Shown: one piece after another, positions 41,817-49,584 of the stretch | Layout: each line of letters begins with the position of its first letter | How positions within the stretch are numbered: position 1 is the first letter of the stretch | Origin: RGIG4608 sp045631445 | GTDB taxonomy: Bacteria > Bacillota > Clostridia > Oscillospirales > CAG-272 | DNA: 57,333 nt | Assembly (NCBI GenBank): GCA_045631445.1 | Contig: JAZQUS010000039.1 | Span: 1-57,333, forward strand | Direction: 5' to 3' | Translations under genes and position numbers: made by a program | The notes under the pieces: generated by a model | Database searches by the model: none | What the model was told of the DNA's origin: nothing | The model's input: only the letters and a program-made list of their open reading frames with translations

Positions 41817-44084
41817 TTAATCATCGGGGTCTAAATATCTGAATGTCACCGTGACCACCGTACCCGGTGAAACCTTTGTGCCTGCAGGAATTGATTGCTC
41901 AATAACTATCGCACCTGCGCCACTCATATAGTTATCAGTACCTTCAATGCAAATATTTAACTTCGCATTAATTAGCATTTTGTTTGCCGCAACAGCACCC
42001 TTTCCAACAAGATCGGGAACCGTTACGCTGTTTTCTTCGGGATAATCGCCCGTGTATAGAGTAATAATTTTATTTGTTCTATCAATAGTAGTGCTACCCT
42101 TTGGGACTTGGCTTGTTACGAAATTTCCGTCACCCTTAACGATAACCTCGTATTCAAATCCCTCCGCCTGAAGAATTGCTTCTTCAACCGAAAGTCCCGT
42201 AAGATAAGGAACTTTAACACTGTTGTCCTGTGAAACGTCTTTTTCAATGCCAATGTATGGAAGAACGCTCTCCATAATCGCACCCATATAAGGAGCGGCA
42301 ATAACGCTTCCGTAAAGCACACCTCGGCTCGGTTCGTCAACCATAATAAGAACCGCAATTTCGGGATCATCCGCAGGAGCAAATGCAACGCAGGAACAAA
42401 TATAGGGTTCAACATTATCAACGCGGATTTCAGTTCCTTTTTTTTCACTCGTTCCCGTTTTGGCCGCTATTTTATATCCCGCAACGTAAACGTTTTTAGC
42501 ACCGCCATCACCCGAAACGCCTTCTTCCAAGATGACCGCAAGTTTATCGCAAACGTCTTTGCTTACTACTTGACGTTTAACGTTAGTTTCGTGTTGATAA
42601 GTAACGTTGCCGTTATTATCAGTAATTTGTTCAACAAGATACGGCTCCAGCAAGTAACCACCATTAGCAACCGCAGCTATTGCCATCATATGTTGAATAG
42701 GAGTTATATTGAAGTTTTGACCGAATGCATAAATGGCAAGGTCAAGTTCTGTAATGTCATTTTTAGCCTTAATTATGCTATTTCCTTCACCGGGCAAATC
42801 AATACCTGTTTTTTCAAGATAACCAAAGGATTTAAAATAATTAAAGAATTTATTTATCCCAAGTCGCTCGCCGATGGTCATAAACCAAACGTTGCACGAT
42901 TGAACAAGACCTTGTGCAAAGCTCAAAAGTCCGTGTCCGTCTGTTTCGTGGCAGTGAATTGTATGTCCAAACAAATGAAGTGAGCCACCGCAGAAAACGT
43001 CATCACCCGTGAGCTTAACCTTATTTTCTGTCAAAGCCATTGATGATGAAACAACCTTAAATGTCGAGCCTGGAATATAGGAATCAGAAACCGCCTTGTT
43101 TCTCCACATATCCATAAGATATTTTTGATACGCTTCATTATATTCGTCACTTCCCTCAACAAAAGCATCTTCTAAAAGAAAGTTAGAATAATATTCATTC
43201 AAGCTCCAAGGATCATTAAGATCGAATCCAGGAACCGTTGCCATAGCAAGAATCGCTCCTGTTTTAACGTTAACAACAATTCCACAAGCACGGTTCATAG
43301 CACCGCATTCATTCACAGTAGCAAGAAGCTGTTCTTCAAGCACACTTTGAATGTAGGAATCAATCGTTGTAGTTAAATTTCCGCCGTTTTGAGCAGGTAT
43401 GTAACTTTGGTATTCATAGGGAATTTCATTTCCATATGAATCACGCGCCGTAACATAATATCCGTCAGTACCCGCCAAAATATCGTGATATTGTGCCTCA
43501 AGTCCATATAAACCGTCACCGTCACTATTGGTAAATCCAAGAACGGAAGAAGCAAGCTCGGAATTTGGATAATATCTTGTGCTCATTGCCTCAAGATATA
43601 TCATATCATCATAATCGTTTTCAGTTATGAACTCTCTCACCTCATCGGCTTTCTCATCCATAACGTGCTTCATTATGGTTCTATCAAGCTTATCGGTGTA
43701 CTTAGTGTGCTTGTATACAGCTTCATAATCAACACCGAGTATTTCGGAAAGTCCTCTCGAAATATCCTCAGCATAGTTTATATTTTTACCGTCCTCATCC
43801 GCCTTATTTTGATTGTTCAAAATGCTTTTTGGCGCAATAAAAACTCTATAAGTCGTAATATTAGTCGCAAGAATGTTGCCATTCTTATCGTATATAGTTC
43901 CGCGCTCTGCTGAAACCTTTGATTGTGTAGTCATTTGATCAATGACCTTTGAAAGATATCTATTAAAATCTACCGTCTGTATCCAAAAAATTCTGCCAAG
44001 CAATATTGCAAACACAAGCAATATTCCAACAAGAACTACAGTTGCTCTTTTTAATCTTTCGTGACTAATGGATTCGCTGTTCAA
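41817..44084 (-). CDS. Class B penicillin-binding protein with two PASTA domains (SpoVD/Pbp2-like)
   Basis: This 755-residue transpeptidase has one membrane helix (about 15-35), a pedestal domain and the catalytic triad of motifs: STFK with S340, SCN (396-398) and KTGT (542-545). Two PASTA domains (about 622-680 and 687-750) follow. It is the septal partner of FtsW, or SpoVD in sporulation; sequence alone does not separate these. The start codon is TTG at 44084, because an in-frame stop lies 5 codons upstream and AAAGGAG is 9 nt away. A two-codon ATGAATTGA reading frame overlaps the start. A 210-nt structured gap precedes it. Confidence 0.93.
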   Translation of the reverse strand: MNSESISHERLKRATVVLVGILLVFAILLGRIFWIQTVDFNRYLSKVIDQMTTQSKVSAERGTIYDKNGNILATNITTYRVFIAPKSILNNQNKADEDGKNINYAEDISRGLSEILGVDYEAVYKHTKYTDKLDRTIMKHVMDEKADEVREFITENDYDDMIYLEAMSTRYYPNSELASSVLGFTNSDGDGLYGLEAQYHDILAGTDGYYVTARDSYGNEIPYEYQSYIPAQNGGNLTTTIDSYIQSVLEEQLLATVNECGAMNRACGIVVNVKTGAILAMATVPGFDLNDPWSLNEYYSNFLLEDAFVEGSDEYNEAYQKYLMDMWRNKAVSDSYIPGSTFKVVSSSMALTENKVKLTGDDVFCGGSLHLFGHTIHCHETDGHGLLSFAQGLVQSCNVWFMTIGERLGINKFFNYFKSFGYLEKTGIDLPGEGNSIIKAKNDITELDLAIYAFGQNFNITPIQHMMAIAAVANGGYLLEPYLVEQITDNNGNVTYQHETNVKRQVVSKDVCDKLAVILEEGVSGDGGAKNVYVAGYKIAAKTGTSEKKGTEIRVDNVEPYICSCVAFAPADDPEIAVLIMVDEPSRGVLYGSVIAAPYMGAIMESVLPYIGIEKDVSQDNSVKVPYLTGLSVEEAILQAEGFEYEVIVKGDGNFVTSQVPKGSTTIDRTNKIITLYTGDYPEENSVTVPDLVGKGAVAANKMLINAKLNICIEGTDNYMSGAGAIVIEQSIPAGTKVSPGTVVTVTFRYLDPDD

Positions 44085-44104
44085 TTCATCACGCTCCTTT
44101 AACT

Positions 44105-44240
44105 ATTTGCCAAATTTCGAAAAATAAACGGTGAGAGCCGGATTCAAGCAAATGGGCCGCTGCTTTTGCTCCGTGACAAAACACCCAACCTCCACGAAGG
44201 GTATTGTCCTGCTCTTCACCGTTTTTCAAGTGTGGCAAAT
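44105..44240 (-). ncRNA. Structured intercistronic region between ftsL and the PBP gene
   Basis: No gene fits in 44085-44294. The region folds into a long-range helix: TGGCAAAT (44233-44240) with ATTTGCCA (44105-44112), TCACCGTTT (44216-44224) with AAACGGTGA (44126-44134), and GCTC (44211-44214) with GAGC (44135-44138). It encloses two hairpins, AGCAAA/TTTGCT (44147-44152, 44165-44170) and GACAA/TTGTC (44175-44179, 44204-44208). I do not recognise a known riboswitch. It could be an attenuator, a processed RNA or a decayed palindromic insertion. Confidence 0.5.
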
Positions 44241-44294
44241 GGAAAGAAATCTGCCTTCTTTATATTATTCGCCGAAGGCAAGCTTTATGATTTT

Positions 44295-45104
44295 TCATTT
44301 AAATTGTTGAAAAATCCATTGTATAAGGGATTTAAACGAGATTTTTTCTGCATCAACCTTGTTAAATCCATCAGTTTTATTACTTTTAATATATTCTGCC
44401 TGTATGTGCTCCTGCTTAATCATACCAAGAGCTTCCTCAGCAAAAATTTCAATATCCGCATTTTCGTTTTTTCTATCAAGATCCGTCTTGAGTTCGGATA
44501 TTTCAAAATCAAGCGCCTTAATTTCATCCTCAAGAGCATTCTTCTCGTTTCTTGCAGAACCTAGAAGAACTATCGAACTAACGATGAGCAATAACGAAAT
44601 CGTTATAACAATTATTGCTAAAACAATTCCTTTCGGGAATCTCGTTTTATTCCCCTCAATTATTGTTTCGTTGTGTCTTTCCTCAAGAGGCACCCAAGTT
44701 TTTACCGTCTCTTGCGTTAAATCCTTGATTTTTGAGTTAGCTTTTTTGCTCTGTTTTATTGAATTGCCTTGCGTTTCCACACCATCACGCTTTGGATTAG
44801 AACGCGCCGCCTCTCTTTCGAGCTTAGCTTTTATATCATTTTTATTAGTATTCATTTTATTTTTATCGTCTTTATATCTTGCCTCGTCAATACCATCCAA
44901 AACAACTACCGTATCAAGACGTGCATTTGCCTCAGGAGTGTATTCGCGCTTCACCTTTTGCGAAGCAGCTCTCGAAGCAATTTCTCTTGCTCTCTGCTCG
45001 GTATATGCAGAAGAATTATCAAAACCACTCGCACGATTTTCATAATACTTCAAAAGTTCATTTTGCGCTCTGTTTTGTTTTTCAGAGTTTTGAACTTTTT
45101 TCAT
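44295..45104 (-). CDS. ftsL: FtsL-like septum protein with long basic N-terminus
   Basis: This 269-residue protein has a hydrophilic, charged N-terminus of about 155 residues, one membrane helix (GIVLAIIVITISLLLIVSS) and a short coiled coil (NEKNALEDEIKALDFEISEL), then a conserved-looking EEALGMIKQEH. Topology and position between rsmH and the PBP gene identify it as FtsL; the cytoplasmic part is much longer than in Bacillus. The start at 45104 follows AAAGGAATT. FtsL links FtsQ and FtsB to FtsW and its PBP. Confidence 0.75.
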   Translation of the reverse strand: MKKVQNSEKQNRAQNELLKYYENRASGFDNSSAYTEQRAREIASRAASQKVKREYTPEANARLDTVVVLDGIDEARYKDDKNKMNTNKNDIKAKLEREAARSNPKRDGVETQGNSIKQSKKANSKIKDLTQETVKTWVPLEERHNETIIEGNKTRFPKGIVLAIIVITISLLLIVSSIVLLGSARNEKNALEDEIKALDFEISELKTDLDRKNENADIEIFAEEALGMIKQEHIQAEYIKSNKTDGFNKVDAEKISFKSLIQWIFQQFK

Positions 45105-45122
45105 CGTGCAAATTCCTTTCAT

Positions 45123-46049
45123 TTATATTCTTTCTGCAACTCTAAGCTTTGCGCTCTTGGAACGACTATTAATAGCAAGCTCCTCTTCGCTTGGGAGTAT
45201 TGGCTTTTTAGTAAGCACCTTAACCTTTGGCTTGTTGCCGCACACGCACACAGGAAAGTCTTTAGGGCAGGTGCATCCACTCGCAAGATTATTAAATGTC
45301 TGCTTAACGATTCTATCCTCAAGTGAATGGAATGTGATAATTACGATTCGTCCACCAGGATTCATTGAGTTAACCGCCGCTTCAATAGCAGGAGCAATAA
45401 CATCAAGCTCCTTGTTAACTTCAATTCTTATTGCTTGGAAAACTCTTTTAACCGAGCTCCATTCTTCCTTTCTCGCAAAAGAAGGAAGTGATTTTTTAAT
45501 TATTTCAACAAGCTCACCTGTTGTGTTAACAGGTCTTGCATTAATAATTCCCGAAACAATCTTGGGAGCAAATCTCTCCTCACCAAAATCGTAGATAACT
45601 TTTTTTAGTTCATCCGCGGAATATTCATTGATAACCGTATAAGCGCTTCTTACTGCTCTGTTGTCCATTCTCATATCAAGCGGCGCATCTGCCATATAAG
45701 AGAAACCGCGCTCCGCGGTATCAAGCTGATAAGATGAAACACCAAGATCCAAAAGAAGTCCATCAATCTTATCAATACCAAGATTTTCAAGAATGCTTTT
45801 GATATTAGAAAAATTATCTCTAACAATTTTAACCCTATCACCATATTTAGCAAGGCGCTCAGTGATAACCTTGATTGCATCTTCATCTTGGTCAATCGGA
45901 ATAAGCAAACCACCATCAAGTTGCTCCGCAATTTTCGAGGAGTGACCCGCGCCACCCGCCGTGCCGTCAACGTAAATTCCGTTGGGCTTTATATTGAGAT
46001 TTTCAATGCACTCATTAAGGAGCACAGAAAAATGTGAAAATTCGCTCAT
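45123..46049 (-). CDS. rsmH: 16S rRNA (cytosine1402-N4)-methyltransferase RsmH (MraW)
   Basis: RsmH methylates N4 of C1402 in the 16S rRNA decoding centre. The 308-residue protein has HFSVLLNECIENL at the start, the SAM motif DGTAGGAGHS (28-37), LLDLGVSSYQLD and the late GGRIVIITFHSLEDRIVK. The start at 46049 lies 2 nt after the mraZ stop; the longer frame to 46064 overlaps mraZ. The next gene, ftsL, is 18 nt away. Confidence 0.96.
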   Translation of the reverse strand: MSEFSHFSVLLNECIENLNIKPNGIYVDGTAGGAGHSSKIAEQLDGGLLIPIDQDEDAIKVITERLAKYGDRVKIVRDNFSNIKSILENLGIDKIDGLLLDLGVSSYQLDTAERGFSYMADAPLDMRMDNRAVRSAYTVINEYSADELKKVIYDFGEERFAPKIVSGIINARPVNTTGELVEIIKKSLPSFARKEEWSSVKRVFQAIRIEVNKELDVIAPAIEAAVNSMNPGGRIVIITFHSLEDRIVKQTFNNLASGCTCPKDFPVCVCGNKPKVKVLTKKPILPSEEELAINSRSKSAKLRVAERI

Positions 46050-46051
46050 AA

Positions 46052-46474
46052 TCAAAGTCCGCAATCTTCAAGAGCCGCACGAAGTGCTTCCATGTCTTGC
46101 TCTTCCTGATTGTTTTCATAAGATTCTTCAGCCCAAATTTCCGCGTAGTCACCACAACCGATGATTACCGTTCCCTTTGTGATACTTGCAAACTGAAGCA
46201 TTGAATTTGGAAGAATAATTCTTCCCTGACCGTCGGGTGAAACCTCAATCGAATTACCGATAAGGAAACGGAGTGCTTCCTCACTCGTTTTACGAGGAAG
46301 GAGCTTGATGGGAGCAATGTATTTTTCCCACTCTGTGTGAGAATAAATTTTGAGATAATTTCCGCGAATGCTTTGAGAAACCACAAATGTTTCGCCAAGC
46401 TCTTCACGATATTTCGCAGGCACAAAAAGACGATTTTTAGAGTCAACATTATGCTTGAAATTGTTTGATAACAT
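46052..46474 (-). CDS. mraZ: Transcriptional regulator MraZ
   Basis: MraZ is the dcw-cluster regulator, an AbrB-fold protein that forms ring-shaped oligomers. The 140-residue protein has the two signature repeats, DSKNRLFVPAKYRE (11-24) and SPDGQGRIILP. The start at 46474 follows AAGGAGTGGAGAGT. Candidate GTG-type operator repeats lie in the leader just upstream, so autoregulation is likely. Confidence 0.95.
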   Translation of the reverse strand: MLSNNFKHNVDSKNRLFVPAKYREELGETFVVSQSIRGNYLKIYSHTEWEKYIAPIKLLPRKTSEEALRFLIGNSIEVSPDGQGRIILPNSMLQFASITKGTVIIGCGDYAEIWAEESYENNQEEQDMEALRAALEDCGL

Positions 46475-46520
46475 ACTCTCCACTCCTTTCATAAAATCGG
46501 TCAAAAATCTCAATTTTCAC

Positions 46521-46557
46521 CACTTTTAAACACTTCTATGGGTTTTTTCACCACGAA
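46521..46557 (-). promoter_or_regulatory. Candidate MraZ operator repeats
   Basis: On the minus strand GAAGTG (46531-46536) and AAAGTG (46521-46526) are exactly 10 bp apart, and TTCGTG (46552-46557) lies 21 bp further upstream. This fits reported MraZ boxes (AAAGTG-type direct repeats with 10-bp period in mollicutes). They begin near the predicted transcription start, so bound MraZ could block transcription. Confidence 0.55.
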
Positions 46558-46565
46558 GCATCACT

Positions 46566-46594
46566 ATTATACTATATAGAGCCAAAAAATGCAA
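46566..46594 (-). promoter_or_regulatory. Promoter of the dcw cluster (mraZ)
   Basis: TTGCAT (46589-46594), a 17-nt spacer and TATAAT (46566-46571) on the minus strand, about 90 nt before the mraZ start. Confidence 0.75.
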
Positions 46595-46815
46595 TAGTTT
46601 TTTCAAAAAAAGTTCAATAAATTTTATGAATTTTTTGTAAACAAATAATTGACTTTTTGTTAATATTTGCCTGTTTTGACAAAAAACAGCCCCAAAATCC
46701 ACTCAAAATGAATTTTGGAGCATTTTAATCACCCCTCCACCACTCAACCATATTTCAGGTGGGGGATTTTCCCTGTTTTTTTTCGTTTTTTGGATATTTT
46801 TAATATTGAAAACAC
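46595..46815. other. Non-coding stretch upstream of the dcw promoter
   Basis: The gap from the mraZ start (46475) to 46852 holds the promoter, MraZ boxes, a terminator and this 220-bp AT-rich part. Here I see only two imperfect hairpins: CCAAAAT/ATTTTGG near 46692-46718, and CCCCTCCACC (46732-46741) with GGTGGGGG (46758-46765). No reading frame or known RNA was found. Confidence 0.5.
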
Positions 46816-46843
46816 AAAAAGGAGCACCGAAGTGCTCCTTTAG
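46816..46843 (-). terminator. Terminator of the pfp / Nudix-radical-SAM unit
   Basis: Minus-strand arms AAAGGAGCAC and GTGCTCCTTT enclose a TTCG tetraloop (46818-46841) and are followed by a U-run, 10 nt after the stop. Confidence 0.9.
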
Positions 46844-46852
46844 CATCTAGAA

Positions 46853-48259
46853 TTAATCAACCATCTTTCCCTGCCACATATTGTGGATGAAAAGGTATTT
46901 ATCAATATCGTTGATTACAGTTGTTTTTTTACGCGACCAATCGGGCGCAAGCAAATCGTCTGCAACACCGTCACCCGTGAGTCGAGCAATGACTGTATCC
47001 TTATGAAAATACTGCAAGGCAGTAGCTACAAGCTCGATATATCGTTCCCTTTCAAGAGGGGTATATTCCCCACTTTCATACCATTTCGCGAGAACCGTAC
47101 CTCTTATCACGTGCAAAAGATGTATTTTTACCATGTCAGGACGCAATGCCCCCACCACTTTGGCGGTTTCGAGCATCATCTCGTCAGTTTCAGTCGGAAG
47201 TCCAAAAATGATATGCACACAGATACGAATTTTAGGATTTGCTCGTCTTAATCTTTCAAAACCATCAACAAACTGAGCATAACTATGTCCCCTATTTATA
47301 AGTGCCGCCACCTCATCGTGAATCGTCTGAAGCCCAAGCTCAACCGTCAAATCAACCCTATTTCCAAGCTCTGCAAGATATTCAACCACATCGTCGGGCA
47401 AGCAATCAGCTCTTGTGGCAACATTCATCGCCACAACACCCTCACAAGTAAGAGCTTCTTCAAATTTTTCTTTGATTTTTTCAAGTGGCGCATAGGTGTT
47501 TGTGCGCGCCTGAAAATATGGAATTGTTCTTTCGGTGCTCCATTTTGACGAGAGTTTTGCACGAGTCAATTCAAATTGCTCCGCAATAGAAAGCATTGCA
47601 CTTTCAGCAAAATCGCCACTTCCACGAGAGGAACAGTAAATACAGCCGCCAATACCACATTTTCCATCCATATTCGGACAAGAAAATCCTGCATCGAGGG
47701 GAATTTTAGCACATTTTCCACCGTAAGTTTTCTTTAAAAAATAGTCATAAGTATAATATCTTTTATTGCTATCACTATTTTCAAAGGGGTTTACATCTGA
47801 TTGTTTTCTTCTCCCTTGCTTTTGGAGCAATAGCTTACTAGCTTCCGCATAAAATACAGGAGAGGTTAGTGGATAGGTAAGTTCCTTCGGCAACTCTTGA
47901 AAAAGAGCAATTTCCTTCATTTCACTTTCGGGTAATTCTCCCACCGAATGAACTATAGCCAAGAACACCATTCCGTTTGCGTTGCTCTTGGAATTATACC
48001 CATTATAATCACAAACTGGATAAACGTCGGCATCAACAATACCGCTTTCTTCAAACAGTTCTCTTTTTGCCGCTTCAAGAGGTGTTTCACCATTTTCAAT
48101 ATGACCGCCCTGCGTTTCCCAAGTATTGCGGTTTTTATGCTTTGAAAGTATCCATTTTCCTTTGAAATTGGAACAAATAACCGTATATTTATAAGTTTTC
48201 AAGGAATTAAGAGGGTGGATAGTACATCTCAATTCTTTTCTTATGCTTTCTCTATCCAT
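46853..48259 (-). CDS. Nudix hydrolase fused to TIGR01212-type radical SAM protein
   Basis: This 468-residue protein joins two domains. Residues about 20-148 are a Nudix domain with the box GHIENGETPLEAAKRELFEE (52-71) complete. Residues about 165-465 are a radical SAM domain of the YhcC/YtqA (TIGR01212) type, with CPNMDGKCGIGGCIYC (194-209), the SAM-binding YFQARTNTY segment and LTVELGLQTIHDE. B. subtilis YtqA has been linked to tRNA wobble uridine modification (proposed MnmL); whether this protein shares that role is inference. The start overlaps the pfp stop by one base without a clear ribosome site, which suggests coupled translation. Confidence 0.85.
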   Translation of the reverse strand: MDRESIRKELRCTIHPLNSLKTYKYTVICSNFKGKWILSKHKNRNTWETQGGHIENGETPLEAAKRELFEESGIVDADVYPVCDYNGYNSKSNANGMVFLAIVHSVGELPESEMKEIALFQELPKELTYPLTSPVFYAEASKLLLQKQGRRKQSDVNPFENSDSNKRYYTYDYFLKKTYGGKCAKIPLDAGFSCPNMDGKCGIGGCIYCSSRGSGDFAESAMLSIAEQFELTRAKLSSKWSTERTIPYFQARTNTYAPLEKIKEKFEEALTCEGVVAMNVATRADCLPDDVVEYLAELGNRVDLTVELGLQTIHDEVAALINRGHSYAQFVDGFERLRRANPKIRICVHIIFGLPTETDEMMLETAKVVGALRPDMVKIHLLHVIRGTVLAKWYESGEYTPLERERYIELVATALQYFHKDTVIARLTGDGVADDLLAPDWSRKKTTVINDIDKYLFIHNMWQGKMVD

Positions 48260-49497
48260 TATATTATAATGTGCTTAGGAATTCCGTTTTCGTATTTAAC
48301 ATCAAGTTCACCCTGGATAAGTGGCAAGAGGTAACGAGCGCATTCGTCGGTTACGGAATTTCCTCTTTCATTTATATATTCGTCGTTAACGTGCTTAACC
48401 TTATTTGCAATTTCGCTCACATCACGGTGAGAAATTTCAGTTACATAAGGAACAGTTGACACTCTTTCGATTGTCATCATCTGACGAGTTACCCCCTCAC
48501 TTGCCGCCTTAACCGCCGCACGTCCAACACGTACGCTTTCTTCAATATCAGTTTTAGAAGCAAGATGTGAGGCGCATCTTTGAGGAAGATTGAGTTCAAT
48601 AGAACGAACCTTACATCCAAATTCATTCTTTATTGCAATTTCAAGTGCTTTTCCCGTTCCCGAAAGTTGTTTGTGACCAAAAACGTCAGTCGAAGCAATT
48701 CCAAAGCCCTCGCAAACGTAAGTTCCGTCTGCAAATCTAATGCCCTCACTTACCGCAACAACAACATTAGGCTTAACATCAAGAATTGCCTTCAAATCCG
48801 CAAAGAATTCTTCTTTATTAAATGCACGTTCAGGCAAATAAATAAGATCCGCAACTGCTCCACCAAACGCTTTAGGGATCCCCGCAGAAGCAGTAAGCCA
48901 ACCTGCATCGCGTCCCATAATTTCAACAACAGTTACCGCTTTAGTGGTATAAACCGCGCAGTCGCGTATAATTTCGGTCATTGTGGTTGCAATATATTTT
49001 GCCGCAGAAGCAAAACCGGGAGTGTGATCAGTGCCAACAAGGTCGTTATCAATGGTTTTAGGCACACCGATAACTCTCATTTCATAGTCGCACTCCTTTG
49101 TATATTCAGAAAGCTTTGCAACGGTATCCATTGAGTCATTTCCGCCGATGTAGAAGAAATATCGAATATCGTATTTTTTGAATATTTCTATTAACTTTTC
49201 ATAAGTTTCTCTACACTCGTCAATTTTAGGCAGCTTCTTTCTGCAAGAACCAAGAGCCGCAGCAGGAGTTTGTTCAAGAATATCTATCTTTTCAAAGTCC
49301 GAAAAAAATACAGAAAGATTAACAATATCCTCCCTCAAAAGCCCTTCAACTCCGTTTTTCATTCCATAAAGAACATTTATAGAACCGTCGTGGACGTTTT
49401 CAAGCACTCCACGAACAACACCCGCCAATGTTGCATTTATTGCCGCAGTAGGTCCACCGCTTTGTCCCACTATTGCGTTACCAATAAGTTTTGACAT
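48259..49497 (-). CDS. pfp: Diphosphate-dependent 6-phosphofructokinase
   Basis: The enzyme phosphorylates fructose-6-phosphate using pyrophosphate in a reversible glycolytic step. The 412-residue protein has GQSGGPTAAIN (11-21), GGNDS (118-122), in which an Asp replaces the glycine of ATP enzymes, and GVPKTIDNDL (144-153). These mark the PPi-type family. The start at 49497 follows AGAAAGGAAA. The downstream Nudix/radical-SAM gene overlaps it by one base. Confidence 0.92.
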   Translation of the reverse strand: MSKLIGNAIVGQSGGPTAAINATLAGVVRGVLENVHDGSINVLYGMKNGVEGLLREDIVNLSVFFSDFEKIDILEQTPAAALGSCRKKLPKIDECRETYEKLIEIFKKYDIRYFFYIGGNDSMDTVAKLSEYTKECDYEMRVIGVPKTIDNDLVGTDHTPGFASAAKYIATTMTEIIRDCAVYTTKAVTVVEIMGRDAGWLTASAGIPKAFGGAVADLIYLPERAFNKEEFFADLKAILDVKPNVVVAVSEGIRFADGTYVCEGFGIASTDVFGHKQLSGTGKALEIAIKNEFGCKVRSIELNLPQRCASHLASKTDIEESVRVGRAAVKAASEGVTRQMMTIERVSTVPYVTEISHRDVSEIANKVKHVNDEYINERGNSVTDECARYLLPLIQGELDVKYENGIPKHIII

Positions 49498-49522
49498 AAT
49501 TATTTTCCTTTCTATAAAGCAA

Positions 49523-49575
49523 GCGCCCAAGATCCTTCGCTTTTATCGAGGATGACACCTTGCGGTGTCGGGCGC
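49523..49575. repeat. Three-way-junction palindromic element between pfp and sufB
   Basis: GCGCCC (49523-49528) pairs with GGGCGC (49570-49575) and encloses two hairpins: ATCCTTCG/CGAGGAT (49532-49553) and GACACC-TTGC-GGTGTC (49554-49569). The segment GATCCTTCGC...AGGATGACA resembles palindromic repeats common in gut clostridial genomes (from memory). It may also act as a terminator or processing site for sufB. Confidence 0.65.
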
Positions 49576-49584
49576 ATACTCAAA

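Noticed and set aside
44085..44294. T-box or cobalamin riboswitch between ftsL and the PBP gene
   Set aside because: No T-box sequence (AGGGTGG...) with specifier loop and no B12 box could be found on either strand.
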